A DNA stretch of 64,000 nt, taken from RGIG6178 sp045118975. GTDB lineage: Bacteria > Bacillota_I > Bacilli_A > RFN20 > DUOF01. Under the pieces are notes generated by a model. It worked only from the letters and a program-made list of their open reading frames with translations, had not been told where the DNA came from and searched no databases. The translations under genes and the position numbers were made by a program. The DNA lies in assembly GCA_045118975.1 (NCBI GenBank), contig JBGVCT010000003.1, positions 186,001-250,000 on the forward strand, read 5' to 3'. This document shows, piece after piece, positions 31,201 to 42,000 of the stretch (position 1 is the stretch's first letter; each line of letters starts with the position of its first letter).

Positions 31201-34200
31201 AAAGAATGGTACTCAAGCAAATTCTAAAGATTATTCATTTGTTTCTACAACAACAATTGTTAATCCAGGAAATGCTACTGTAGATAAAGCAGCATTAACA
31301 ATTACGCCTGCTACAATTTCTATTGATGTAACAGCAGGACAAACAAAAATGTATGGTTGCGCATATAATGAACTTAATACAACTAGTGCTTATACTTATA
31401 GTTATGCAAATGGATATGAAGGTTGTACAACTGGTACAGGTACTAATTATGATTTAGGATATGCTTATACAGTAATTGGTGATAAAGATTATTACATTTA
31501 TAACTATGGTTATTATGATGGAGATTATACATATTCTGATATCACATATACAACTGATGAAATCAATGAGATTGTATATAATGGTAGCGATAGTGTTACT
31601 CTTGATTCTTCATTATTAATAGCAGCTCCTGCAGGAAAGGGAAGCAGAGCTACAGCCTTAAATGGTGGTGTTTTATATAGAGTAAGACAAGATCTATATA
31701 ATAATTCAATTAGCTATACTTCAATAGTAACAGCAGCAAATGCTGCTCAAGCTGCAACTGCTGCATATCAAGGACAAGAAGTAGGAACATATGTTTTAAC
31801 ACTTGGAAACTTAAATGCAGCTTCATTAGATATTTATGGAAACTATCAAGAAACTAACAATAAAGTATGTAATGCAAGCAATATTCCTGTATCTGGTGGT
31901 ACTGGTGTATGTAGAAACTATATTATTGATTATTATGGATCTACTTCAGTAGACGAAACACATGTTTATGATGGAAGCGACAATGAAGATTTAACCTTTA
32001 CAATTACAACAAGAGTTGCCTTTGTGTATTCTTTATATAATGCTAAAGTTTATGGAAATGAGGAACCAGAAATTTCAATAACTTGCGATGATGCAATGGT
32101 AGAAGCAGGAATTTGTGATGCAGCTAATGAAGAAATATATTTAGGTATTAGCGAATACTATACAAAATATAATAGTTTGGCAAAAGCTCCTTATGTAGCA
32201 AGTATAGAAGAAAGTAATAGTGCTATAACTCATGTATATGATACTGATACAGTATTAAATGACAAGCAAATTGATGTTGTTCAAGGACAAATGTCAAGAA
32301 AAGGTATGAGCAATGGCGAATGGAATATTGATGATATTGTTGGAATTTATAACTATATATTCGATGATGTTACAACTACATCTTATTCTTCTAATAACTA
32401 TGTGTTAAACTTCTATTATAGAAGAACATCTACTGGAGATGTTATTAACATTGTTGATGGAGTAGTGGATGATACAAACAACCCATATATTTTGGATGCT
32501 GCTAATTATAATCAAAACATGGCAGTTAATGCTGATGGTGGAGTAGATGAAGAAGTAGATGGTATTGCTAAGAAAGTTTACTTTGAAATTGTACTAAGAA
32601 AGATTTACGTTAAGTTAATTGATTTTTCTAAAGTGTATGGTATTGAAGATCATAGCAGTTATTTCAATCTTGCGATTTGTGCTACTGCTGATGAAAAGGT
32701 AGTATATGATTCAAAAGGAAATGGATTGTGTGAATTCAACACAGGTGTTACATCTACTGAACATGGTTTAAGTCCAACTCATAAGAATCAATATCTTGTA
32801 GATGGAATCTTAGATCAAGCAAACTTTAAATCTGATTTTGAAGTAACGTTCATTAGAGCATTAGGAGAAAATACAATATGTCCTACTCAAACTATAACAG
32901 GTAGCATTAGTGGTTATTTCCCATCTGCTGCTACTTCATATGCTTATAGTTTAGGATGTAAGAATCATCCAGCTGGGGTTACAGGTTATGAAGCGCTTAG
33001 TATAATTAATCAATCAACTCCTTCACTTCCTGGATACAATTATGAAATAACATATGAGACAGGAGATATGATAATTCTTCCTAGAAATATTGAGATTACT
33101 CCAGAAAGCGAACAAGGATTCCAATATGGTTCATATACATATCCAAGCTTGATTCCTGCAATCAGATTTACTAATTCTTTAAAGAATGCTGTATATGGTG
33201 ATGCAACTAGAAAGATTGTTTCATATAATGCTGATGCTACAACTACTGTTAGAATTGTTAATAGAGATGGAAGTATTGAAACAACATCAATCACAACTAA
33301 TGGTTTAGGACTTGTAAATGCTGGAAACTCTCGCATTTGTTTGAATAACATCGATGGTAATAATAAATTCTGTATTAATGACCAACAAGATACATATGCA
33401 AGAAATACTACAGAGATATCAACAAGCACATATGAATATAATACCGCTGGTGCTGATAGTGACTTTACAACTTATGTATTTGGTGATGTATATGCTGATG
33501 AGACAAGTATTAGAAGTGCTTTAAATAGAACTATTAATGGTGTTGAAAACCAAAGATATAATAGAAATGTAGGGGTATATGAGATTGTTATGGGTGACTT
33601 ACAAGATAAGACAGGTAACTATGTTGTTAACTTTAGTTCTACTCCAGTAACCTATACAATCACAAAAGCAAATGTAACAATTACTCCAAATTCAAATCAA
33701 TCTAAAGTTTATGGACAATCTGATAAGGAATTAACATTTACAATAGCAACTAAGTATAGAGTGAATACAAGTCAATTTGTTGTTTATGATGAAAGTATTG
33801 CTACTATTACTGATGTTAGTGGACAACCAGTTGTCATAGATAGAAGTGCTACAACAATATTTGTTGAAGCAGGAAGCGAAATAACATTAAGTGGATTTGC
33901 TTATTATGAAAATATGTCTGGAACTTATAACTATGGTGTAGTAAAAGACTCTAATAAGAGCTCTAATGCTGCAGCAATTACTCAAACAGGCGTTGAGGGT
34001 AAATCATTTGATAAATATTGTTTCAATAATTATGATGGTGGTTCTGGAAGTGCAATTGATAATTGTTCTAGTCAAAGAGTTATATATGCATCTACGACAA
34101 GAGTTTTAGTAGGATACTTGTATGTTACTAATTATGTTCAAAAAGCAGGAACATATAAGATTGCTAATGGATTTGCGGTTAGTGACAACGAATTTGATAT

Positions 34201-37200
34201 GCCTAACTATGAACTTGCTTTCAATGATGATGTTGACTTTGTTATAAATAAACTTGATATAAATCTTCATTTAAATTCTGTTTCAAAAGATTATGGTGCT
34301 GCTAGTGATGCATATAAGTGTGATACTGGAGTAACTTGCTCTGCATCTAGCTTAACTGCTCAAGACCATGAAAATAGATTGGAATATAACTTTGATATAT
34401 CATATAAAAATGCTGCAGCAGTTATTGCTGAAGGAAGTTATGATGGAAGTAATATGGTATTGATGGTTAATGCTATTAATAACAAATACTATACTCAAAG
34501 CGAAGGAAAAGAAGATAAGAATAATTTCTTAGGAGTATATGTTATAAGAAAGAACAACAATAATACTACATGTAGTGTTACTACTGATAAGTATGGTTGC
34601 GAAGATGCTGGAACATACGATCTTGTAATGAGAAAATATGATGTTGTTTTAGCAGAAAAAGATGGTAGTACAAGATACGATGATAACTATAACTTGATGA
34701 TTGATAATTCTGATATTGAACTTCAAGAGGATGTAGTAAATACAGATTCAGTATATATCACTATAAACCCAACTACACATCTAGTAGAATCAGTTGCATC
34801 TATTGATATAGTTGATGATTTGGTAAAAACATTAACTATTGTAAAACGTGAAGTGGATATCTTTGTAAACACTAATGTAAACATGACAGATACAAACTTC
34901 TTTGAAATAGAACAAAATGTTGAAGTTCCAACTTTACCAGTAATTGATAATAGCTATAAGTTGACTGGATATAACTACAATCCAGATGGTCAATATCATG
35001 GAGTTGGAGCAAATGCTAGTAGTACTAGTGATGATGCAAACCTTGGAACAACTTATGGAAAGATTGTTTGGGGTGGACAACCAAATCAAGTAAGAACAAA
35101 GGATGCACTAGTTGGTGCAGTTGCATATTGCAATGAGCCAAGATATGGTGATAACTATTCTGATAGATATCCAAATGTTGGTGTGTTATGTACAGGAACT
35201 GGTGAACTAGTTTACCAAGATGAGAAACATATAGTTAATACATCTACAAAAGAGAAATTTATTCTTATAACTAGAGATACAGAAAATGTGGCAGGTTTAA
35301 AGATAAGACCTGATGCAATCGGAGCTTTAGTAAGTAATAATGATTATGAAAATAAAAACTATACAGTAAGCTTCTATCCAGGTGCTGTTCATGTTGTAGG
35401 CGATGATAAAGATCCTACACTAGTAATTGGAAAGAAGGACTACTATATTGAAGCAAATGCATTCTATGATGCAGGAAACAATGCAATTATTGGAAGTCAT
35501 ACAGGAGTAGATACAATCCTAGAATTCTTAGCAAGCGGAGATGAGTCTATTAAATATATTCTTGCTAAGGTTGATGAATATGGTGACTTATATATAACTC
35601 TTCCAACAAAAGAAGTTAAGATTACTCAAACAGCATTAACTAATGAGTATGGAGTTGGAAGGGCAGGATATGAAGGTATTGTAAGTGGAATAGAGCAAGA
35701 ACTTGTTTATCCATTTACTTCTGATTACGCTCACTTATTAGAAGCTAAGGCAGATAGTAAGGTGGGAAGTTATGTTAACCAAACTAATATTACAATGCTA
35801 GAAGAATTAATTACTACATTCATAGAATGGTTTGATGTTGATTCTTATGATAGTGGACAATATTTGAATGGCGAATACTTACCAAGAAAGTTTGATAGAT
35901 ATTATTATATTGCAATTAATAGGTATGGTTATGATATTGGTAATGATATAGATAATGACTTTGCAATTAATAAAGTTGGAACATATGATATAAGTTTCTA
36001 TGTAATGGATAATGCTGGAAGAGTTAGCAAAGATGGAAATATTGCTAGACTACACATTATAGATACTACAGCACCAACTCTTGGAGAATTAAATTTATAT
36101 AGTGCTCCAGTTAAATGTGATTCTATCTGTGATGCACAAGATAGATGGTATATTGATGCAAATAGAGTTAGATTATCTGCATTCAATAAATATAGAGCTG
36201 TAGATGATGGAGATGGAAATATTACTTATGTATTAGATCCAGAAGGAGAATATATCTACTACACTGAAATAGGTAATGACTCTGCTCCATATCATTTAAT
36301 TAGCGAACTAACTATTACTACTATTGACTATGTTGATTATGTTGATACAAGTGATGCTAAATATATGGCTTATGGTGTACTTCATCATACATGGGCAAGC
36401 AATCCAGATGGTATATATTTAACTATTACTGGAGGAAGCGATAACTCATATACAGTTAAAGATGATACATTGCAAAGTCAATGGAAACACTTCTATAGTT
36501 TGGATGGTAAGAGTTATTGGACTGATTATATAGTTACTCCTGGAATGGGAGGATATAGTGCATTAGTAACTGATGGTACTAGAGATATAAATGTAATGAC
36601 TATGGATTATGGTGTTTCTACATCGCTTAGTGGAACTACAACATATACATTTAGTTATTCAGCATGCTTTGATGCATGTGCTAACATAGAAACATATTAC
36701 AAGGTTTCTATAGATACTAATACATATGAGTTTGTAGATAGTCAAATCCAACCAAGAAAATTTGATTTCAATGCAATCACAGAATGTACAATTAACATGG
36801 AAGGAACATTAGTTTCTTGTGTGGAAAGTGGAGTTACTAGAACATCTAAGCTTGAGGGTAATAAATTTACATACTTAAGTAACAATTATATTATTTTAGG
36901 AAATAATGTATTAACAAATCCAGGACATGAGTTTGTTGCTAGGGTAATAGATCACTTTGTTACATTAAGCAATGGTAAAACTTATAAGTATGACAAGATG
37001 GCTGGTGTTATATACGAAGAACACTATGGAATTTTAGGAAATGCTACTCCTGGAGGAATTGAAATAGCAATTGATGGAGTTAACCATTTAATGGTTGGAA
37101 CAGATATCAAGTTTGAATCAAATGTTGTTTCTACTCTAGATCCAGATACAAATGTATTTAGATTAGGTGATATCACATATAGATATATCGAAGATGCAAA

Positions 37201-39031
37201 TACAGGATATTATTATGGATATAAGAAATACTTAATAACTCAAGATTATTTCAAAATTAATGGTACAACATATACATTCAGTGGTCCTGGAAGTATAGAT
37301 ATTACTGGAAATGATACAGTAATTGTTAAAGCTAATGCTAACTATGATAATACATATACTCAATATGACAAATATCTGAAAGGATTAGTTACAACTTATA
37401 GAGATAGTGTTACAGGAGCTGCTAATTCATTAACAGTAACAAATGAAATGGTAATCTTTACTACATATGTTACTTCGAATGTTGCTTGGTTAAAAGCGGA
37501 TAGAGATGTAAGTGGTCATGTTGATGGTGAGTTATCTGCTTATCTAAATGTAGATCCAAATACACTTTATTATCAAGATTCTAAAAAAGCATATCTAGAT
37601 ACAACTGCTCCTCTTGTTGGTATTACAATGGTTGGTGATAGTGGAGAAATTGTTAGATATGGAGAAGGTAATAAGTTATTCACATATGAATATGGATACT
37701 TTAATACTACTAGATTATTAGATACTGCTTCACCTTCTATTAAGGTATATAACTTAAGAGGAAGAGAATATGTGATAGATATCGATAATATGGAAGTTAA
37801 ACACACTTATACAGAAGGGGTAACACCTGTTACTAAAACTTATGACATTTTTGTGACAGCGGATCCAGATTCTAAGAAGAGATACATGTATGAAATAAAT
37901 TATGTTACTTATTATATCGATGAAGAATTTAAAGATTTACGTTGGTTACCAGCATATATTGAATCTTATGTTGGTGGTAGAGATACTCCTAAGGGTGGAA
38001 ATATCAATACTATTGAAGTACCAATGTATGACATTCAAACATCTGTAATGGTTGGTGGTATTACTGTTGATACGATTGGAACATACAGACTTATGAATGA
38101 AAGAAGTACAAATACTGCTATGGGTAGTGGTATAGGAAGTACGAAGTATCAAACTGAGGGTACACCTAATCTATATGACTTTATATATTTAGGAACATAT
38201 GGACAAGGTATCTATTATAAAGATATAGATTACATTGTTTCTTATGTTGATCCTGATGATGACCAATTAAAACAAGTTAACTTAAATGCTGAATTTAAGA
38301 CTTGTTATGAAAATTATGATGATGGTAGTGGAAACAAGATGATCACTCAAGACTGCGCTCAAGAGATTATTGCAAGCGTTATTAAACCAAGAGGTAATAC
38401 TAGAGATGATATTACTTATGATATCTTCTATATTGTAAGAGATAAAGCTGGTAATGCTAGTGCGGTAGTTGCAAAGGGTGTCTTGTATGCAACTATTTAT
38501 CCTTCACCTGACGTTGTAATTCAAAATATAGCTGCAAGTTTAACTAATAGTGAAATTGTGGCTGCAAGTTTAGGTGATAACACATATTCATTAACTGCTA
38601 ATCAAGGAGTAAGCTTACAACTTCTAGAAGAAGCATTCACACTTGATTATGTAAAGGCAAGAACTGGACAAAATTATAACAACGAAGCAAGGATGACTAT
38701 TTATAAAAATGATAGTATTTTAGCAGAAAATGTTTCAGGAATTAATTATCTAGAATATGTGAACTCAGATGAAATTGCGGATTATAAGATTGTTTATAAT
38801 TTGACAACAACACATACACCAGCGTTTGGAGAAGACATAACCATTCATGCTGATGAAGTGACACTGTACTTGAGTATAAAGAGTCCTGAAGTACATGAAA
38901 CACAAAAACCTGATACTGACCAATTAATTGAGTTTGAAGCTCATTATTTGGGATTAGTAATATTTACAGGATTTATCCTACTTGCAGCACTATTTGTTGC
39001 AATGATAATTCTTAAAAAGAGAAAGAGATAA
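25247..39031 (+). CDS. Giant MBG-repeat surface protein 3
   Basis: This encodes 4594 residues. The start chosen is ATG 25247, preceded by GGGGG at 25233-25237; the upstream in-frame ATG at 25226 overlaps this leader and has no ribosome binding site. A signal peptide ends in VKA before AG. The order parallels giant 2: N-terminal and HYR-like region, twelve MBG-type modules (28372-34950), HYR-like modules near 35410 and 36070, then a region of short beta-hairpin units (36840-37940) not seen in giant 2. A QG-V-S C-terminal module, one transmembrane helix and the tail KKRKR follow. Identical landmarks such as TKMYGCAYN and GGSDNSY occur at matching places in giants 2 and 3. It is probably co-transcribed with giant 4, since no terminator is seen in the 44-bp gap. 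The ligand is unknown. Confidence 0.93.
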   Translation: MKNRLFYLGKINIAKVLVLGYIFIMCLFVGTTVKAAGPTVTILSSTYKGNVTGANAYKAQTINNITYIQGTGITGRDGITFKLTNAYNNIDDYTAIAIWEQGFTSSAGEDFQDYDRWYIDTIACPNEDYANCALTLDNSPDKNYIAKDSDDNYITHGANKFVYYIVESQNNQDSAYVTTVADFSAFFTAKEITYTYRIRNLKSVNTGVTVASFGFKEIYMNFWKATGDEHVDENAASLTIQYGLAQPISDVDTYTNYNHPTHSDSNVVDCSSQASYICIDYEDSNGVPSESTTREELVNIYLPNTVIYDHASTTADAIKDNYKDGTSVIDSVKSANTVYALNYFCEGTSILPAEISNPGDDYTVSCLQGILRQYLYVESGLVGIDIDATTSFTNGQAYFRTEQYQMTLTVDSRGNYVVIIRDKFGNTNSKAIINVEDIINQALLAYFQKSNAKEDVRDVNGWAANEYITNQDVRVSITMSATTVIKVGLPIIAAETTLLDSEYVKEVRFWRVDGAAYDSDVCPEDVGANCAMKPTDANSTQLYYRADTSSDAVVGDDWVSFTGNVMTMDIHTNGRYRFYIETFASNNTDNDGANPITGEQKNPRVEIYKIDKLAPDIKYGGSSDSNCSGANCEYIENTYPYYQGSGKPSGYVHNKLVDGSEATIRIDYATNTIYYVSANGQSSILASASSSDKFFDYLMALYNSGTYLSESLIGYDNVKTEFAKTEVLQPGIVYTLIDTDELQQMSEEEYRRYIIENNFQYTAFSISTNYGITIDIDTAVHNLERNNLDIEYIDASDGTTPVCDKLAALKVDLNNDTHVDQTDCVNYYLDHGIDFFIKITVYDVIEEIVVDNDGHVVKDADGKYSLKYVLGNSYTRSIKVDVVDNTAPGFNSIINNFNVGTDCRVELGNLIGGSADQDMDMIMNCYGVTTKSGDPVVTTYNFEDNVFASPFVQTQNVNVRANVKMYILSKETSRWVSIDDGYVPNRSGKYAVLLVISDNASTNTIFDLTGQEYHGVRVANGSSLTISGNAIGVLVSYHVDKKTVLITPQNKDKMYGAEDPIFSYCVAVNKNTTGIRDYLEAPFADMTVFTSVGCAQYNAGETSVSLSNSNLEDLFQGNYGVADFTGTLTRQESGSYNNEQFNNTNNITNNYVGLYKIVLGSLTISGTAADGYDLGADYIVKINPLIRSETPQLAKQSNKCNLVDSQYTAGGVYVDKSQTEYAGCYSFDEDDDFFVESNALFTIKQVILNVSANGSNKEYGNPDPNYANANKNTTSEKVSASASAYLNGYSIISGLQYSDTVDVVLGVLRRQTGEDVGLYSICNYRGTIYNGNALTDTILEDPNNILVVGGSNEYTSCSTFDQYADVNVNTNTYLDGILQIDEDYINSRALYIETNKKYGYYKTLNVTTDLRNNNYANYVIKYQANTFSIDPATMIVQPTPGQRREYSYSGVDDVNPWEIVIYGEKTFAKSTNLTFNGWTADSPAYTEARENDPKSIDTPDANLDQEHYNNASEIRSGGWKLIRDGKLYTGFKSNETYGMFSGKLVLVPGTYTLNPSTNVYENMNAGWYQFDVLGATKSTLELLGNGRNQCAYSNYVSVTGTANSDACRNYNLELDLEYRTLDGYKDGDEDASGDEVTVVYRSKMGYCMTTALGSVSDADVQCSADISSQVLFEVYRREIILEFNSMLEKVPSNDADIIYGNRYDFYEENLFEITATSANRNHLEEYLFYCYPSYEDGLVGSVSDASNTCTNNPWYGLTENDSWVNVGLEFHLHNVVSSNGGNYYTTGEDYAIPAGRYYVYSTISDTAKQNYKYNYLGGTLTIKTKTVGITLTSYDKEYGNVYYTNVDCAIKDGSLLSASATLMSDCLTTGTDPTGNTSSNTYGFIVNELDDKDTIADNFVGRPLRVSNLDAAYGDVNGLQENVGIYEIDDGTIVSRHNNPFDNTCTDNFVGDEDEGCVVVGGQDYEINNYMVNNDATYQLTYYLLKNGTQANSKDYSFVSTTTIVNPGNATVDKAALTITPATISIDVTAGQTKMYGCAYNELNTTSAYTYSYANGYEGCTTGTGTNYDLGYAYTVIGDKDYYIYNYGYYDGDYTYSDITYTTDEINEIVYNGSDSVTLDSSLLIAAPAGKGSRATALNGGVLYRVRQDLYNNSISYTSIVTAANAAQAATAAYQGQEVGTYVLTLGNLNAASLDIYGNYQETNNKVCNASNIPVSGGTGVCRNYIIDYYGSTSVDETHVYDGSDNEDLTFTITTRVAFVYSLYNAKVYGNEEPEISITCDDAMVEAGICDAANEEIYLGISEYYTKYNSLAKAPYVASIEESNSAITHVYDTDTVLNDKQIDVVQGQMSRKGMSNGEWNIDDIVGIYNYIFDDVTTTSYSSNNYVLNFYYRRTSTGDVINIVDGVVDDTNNPYILDAANYNQNMAVNADGGVDEEVDGIAKKVYFEIVLRKIYVKLIDFSKVYGIEDHSSYFNLAICATADEKVVYDSKGNGLCEFNTGVTSTEHGLSPTHKNQYLVDGILDQANFKSDFEVTFIRALGENTICPTQTITGSISGYFPSAATSYAYSLGCKNHPAGVTGYEALSIINQSTPSLPGYNYEITYETGDMIILPRNIEITPESEQGFQYGSYTYPSLIPAIRFTNSLKNAVYGDATRKIVSYNADATTTVRIVNRDGSIETTSITTNGLGLVNAGNSRICLNNIDGNNKFCINDQQDTYARNTTEISTSTYEYNTAGADSDFTTYVFGDVYADETSIRSALNRTINGVENQRYNRNVGVYEIVMGDLQDKTGNYVVNFSSTPVTYTITKANVTITPNSNQSKVYGQSDKELTFTIATKYRVNTSQFVVYDESIATITDVSGQPVVIDRSATTIFVEAGSEITLSGFAYYENMSGTYNYGVVKDSNKSSNAAAITQTGVEGKSFDKYCFNNYDGGSGSAIDNCSSQRVIYASTTRVLVGYLYVTNYVQKAGTYKIANGFAVSDNEFDMPNYELAFNDDVDFVINKLDINLHLNSVSKDYGAASDAYKCDTGVTCSASSLTAQDHENRLEYNFDISYKNAAAVIAEGSYDGSNMVLMVNAINNKYYTQSEGKEDKNNFLGVYVIRKNNNNTTCSVTTDKYGCEDAGTYDLVMRKYDVVLAEKDGSTRYDDNYNLMIDNSDIELQEDVVNTDSVYITINPTTHLVESVASIDIVDDLVKTLTIVKREVDIFVNTNVNMTDTNFFEIEQNVEVPTLPVIDNSYKLTGYNYNPDGQYHGVGANASSTSDDANLGTTYGKIVWGGQPNQVRTKDALVGAVAYCNEPRYGDNYSDRYPNVGVLCTGTGELVYQDEKHIVNTSTKEKFILITRDTENVAGLKIRPDAIGALVSNNDYENKNYTVSFYPGAVHVVGDDKDPTLVIGKKDYYIEANAFYDAGNNAIIGSHTGVDTILEFLASGDESIKYILAKVDEYGDLYITLPTKEVKITQTALTNEYGVGRAGYEGIVSGIEQELVYPFTSDYAHLLEAKADSKVGSYVNQTNITMLEELITTFIEWFDVDSYDSGQYLNGEYLPRKFDRYYYIAINRYGYDIGNDIDNDFAINKVGTYDISFYVMDNAGRVSKDGNIARLHIIDTTAPTLGELNLYSAPVKCDSICDAQDRWYIDANRVRLSAFNKYRAVDDGDGNITYVLDPEGEYIYYTEIGNDSAPYHLISELTITTIDYVDYVDTSDAKYMAYGVLHHTWASNPDGIYLTITGGSDNSYTVKDDTLQSQWKHFYSLDGKSYWTDYIVTPGMGGYSALVTDGTRDINVMTMDYGVSTSLSGTTTYTFSYSACFDACANIETYYKVSIDTNTYEFVDSQIQPRKFDFNAITECTINMEGTLVSCVESGVTRTSKLEGNKFTYLSNNYIILGNNVLTNPGHEFVARVIDHFVTLSNGKTYKYDKMAGVIYEEHYGILGNATPGGIEIAIDGVNHLMVGTDIKFESNVVSTLDPDTNVFRLGDITYRYIEDANTGYYYGYKKYLITQDYFKINGTTYTFSGPGSIDITGNDTVIVKANANYDNTYTQYDKYLKGLVTTYRDSVTGAANSLTVTNEMVIFTTYVTSNVAWLKADRDVSGHVDGELSAYLNVDPNTLYYQDSKKAYLDTTAPLVGITMVGDSGEIVRYGEGNKLFTYEYGYFNTTRLLDTASPSIKVYNLRGREYVIDIDNMEVKHTYTEGVTPVTKTYDIFVTADPDSKKRYMYEINYVTYYIDEEFKDLRWLPAYIESYVGGRDTPKGGNINTIEVPMYDIQTSVMVGGITVDTIGTYRLMNERSTNTAMGSGIGSTKYQTEGTPNLYDFIYLGTYGQGIYYKDIDYIVSYVDPDDDQLKQVNLNAEFKTCYENYDDGSGNKMITQDCAQEIIASVIKPRGNTRDDITYDIFYIVRDKAGNASAVVAKGVLYATIYPSPDVVIQNIAASLTNSEIVAASLGDNTYSLTANQGVSLQLLEEAFTLDYVKARTGQNYNNEARMTIYKNDSILAENVSGINYLEYVNSDEIADYKIVYNLTTTHTPAFGEDITIHADEVTLYLSIKSPEVHETQKPDTDQLIEFEAHYLGLVIFTGFILLAALFVAMIILKKRKR
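28372..34950 (+). repeat. Array of twelve MBG-type modules in giant 3
   Basis: The modules open near 28372, 28985, 29545, 30275, 30720, 31312, 32010, 32600, 33085, 33670, 34255 and 34845. Openings include KMYGAEDP, KEYGNPDP, KEYGNVY, KMYGCAY, KVYGNEEP and KVYGQSD. The last is divergent and has IEQNVEVP. Order and diagnostic motifs agree with the array in giant 2. The boundaries are approximate. Confidence 0.75.
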
Positions 39032-39075
39032 ATCTTAAGAAAGTAGACAAAAAATTGGAAAGGGGTGTGATAAAT

Positions 39076-42000
39076 ATGAAAAAAGTACTGCGCGTATTTT
39101 TCTTAGTTTTCACATTCCTTTTCTTTAATCTACTCTCTATAAACGTTAGTAGTGTTAAAGCAGAAGATGTGAATTTAGACCTTACTAACGCTTATAGAGG
39201 AGAGATTAGAAATTATTGGGCATTAGTTAACTATGGTAATAATTTTGTTGGAGATAACACTGTTACTATATTCCTTGATCCAGAAGCGATTGCTAATCAA
39301 GATGTAAAATATATTTTGATGAGTGAATATGACCAATATGGAGATGTTAAATCAACATATTATGAACGAGGAATTGATAGTAGCTTTGGTCCAAGTTTTA
39401 CATATACTTTTGTTGATGAAAACTATGGTACTAAACACTTCACAATTTTCTTACTAAGTGATTTATATGATGTCCCATTTAGTATTATTGAAAGAATTGA
39501 CATCGATGATATTGAAAAACTTCGCACGATTGATGGATTAAACCGTGCGGATTTTGCCGTTTATTCGGATGAGTATGATATTGATGCTAGAGGTGCTGAT
39601 ATTGTTTGGACAAGCTCTCCATATAAGATTTATGTGGATATAATAAACAATAGTTGCGATTACAAACTAAAGAATATTACTTATACATACACTCATGTTA
39701 ATGAAGATTTAACAGAGAAAGTTATAACTGGTAATGCAATTAAAGATACTGATTCTGGAGAATGTAATAGATTCTATTTCATGGTTAATGAAAACGCTGT
39801 TTATGATATTCAAATAGAGGATTATTTTGGTGTTATTAAACCTCCAAGTGGTGAGCATTGGCAAATAGAGATTGTTAACTTCTTAGATACCACAGTTCAA
39901 CTTGTTGTGGACTATGATCAAAGTTTAACTTCGGGAGATGTATACTTAAATGTTTTTGTATATGATGGAAGAGGAAGAGAATATCCATCTAATTTGATTG
40001 TGGATATCTTAGTTAGTGATCCATTTGGTAATCCACCTACATCAATTAAAAATACATATGTTTATCCAGCTCACGAAAATGGCGTATATGTTATAACTTG
40101 TGTTACTGAAGTTATAGAAGTGTTTGTGGAAGTTAACATAACAAATATTGATAGAGTTCCACCTGTAGTATTTATGGCTGGCACTATACCAGTATTATCA
40201 TCAGAGGTAGAATCTTCTCCATATGTATTTGATCCAAATACTTATATACTTGCTACAGATGATATCACTCCAGGTGATAATATAACAAAAACTATTCGTT
40301 ATTATTATGTTAGTGAGGCAGATTTAACTTGTAAGACAACTATGGGTAACCAATTATCTATACCTGTGTTCAATTATTTATATGGTGTAAATGATGTTTG
40401 TATGGAAGTTGAAGTATTTGATGAGGCAGGAAATAATGCATTTGCAAGATCTAAAATTACAGTGACAGATAATACAAGACCTACAATTCAAGCTAATGTA
40501 AAAGAAATTGAATTAGAGATTGGTGATGATATGCCAACTGATGAAGAGCTTGTTGAAATGTTTGATATTGATACTCATGATAACTCTTTATTATATGATG
40601 AATTCAATCTTAGAGTAATAACTACAGTTGGTGATTTAAGTAATGTAAACTTAGAAGAACTGGGTGTTTATGAAGTTTATATTTATTGTTATGATGAAGC
40701 TGGAAATGTTAGTGATACTTTATCTCTTACAGTTGTAGTTACACGTAGAATTTTAGTAATAGATGCTGTTGCTAATCAATATATAGTGTATGGTGAACCA
40801 ATGATTGAAATTTTATATACATGTAATGGTAATCCATGTAAGAATATTGATGATCCTGAGAATAGTGAAATATTAGTTGCGGATTGGAATAAATTAACTG
40901 GTGAATTATACATTCCTACTGGTTCTGTTTATGCAGGGGAATATGACATATACTCAACACTTACTATTAACTCTAATAAATACTATATAAACTTAAATAA
41001 TTTAGGCAAATTCACTATAAAGCCTAGAACATTTAAAATTGTTGCTAATTCATATAGCATTGATTATAAAGACCAAGAACCTGTTCTTAGTTGGTATATG
41101 GATACTAGTGTTTGTAACTCTGATTTATCTACTAAATATACAACATTCTTTGATATCAACTATAGTTGTACTTTTGTTGGTGGAGATACTTTTGGTGGCG
41201 GTAGTTACTTATATGATATAGTTGGAGATAGAACATTATATGCTGGAGCAATTACTAGAGAACTTGGTAATACAGTTAAATATTCTGGCGGTTTTGTAAC
41301 TTATTATTCAATTAATAAAGGAGATTTAACAATACGAGAAGTTAGTAGTGGAGGTAGAGTTAACTACGCTATTGATTTCTATGGTATGGATTCTATTTTA
41401 ACTGTTGTTGAACCAGATGAATTTGAAGATGAATATGAGAATTATTATTATTTAAATGAGGATGGAGAATACGTTGCATTAACTGAACCAACTCTATGGT
41501 CACCTAATAAATATTATTATATTGATCCAGAGACAAATGGAAACATTGATAAACTTAACTCAAATTACGCTAAATTATACATATATCCAAAATATGTTGA
41601 GGTAACATTAGGAAATGTTACTAAGATATATGGAGAAGATGATCCTAACTCAAATTATTTAGATGAGTTTAAAGGAAGCAAAAAAGAAGATGGAAAAGGT
41701 CATGTACAATATGGATTCACTTGTTTCTCTTATAAAGAACCAATAAAGAGCATGTGTCTAGAAGGTAGTGATACATATTCACTAACTAATCTACAAAGTG
41801 AAATAGGAATGGTTATAAATAGAGAAAATGGAGAAAATGTTGGTACATATAAAATTACTGCTACATACAGCAATGACAACTATGAGGTGTTCTTTAATGA
41901 AGATTCAAGTCCAGAGTATAATAGAGTACCTAAACCAGCTGCTTATTTAACAATAGTAAAAAGAAATATAGAGATGAGCATTGAAGGAGAAGATGGTAAT

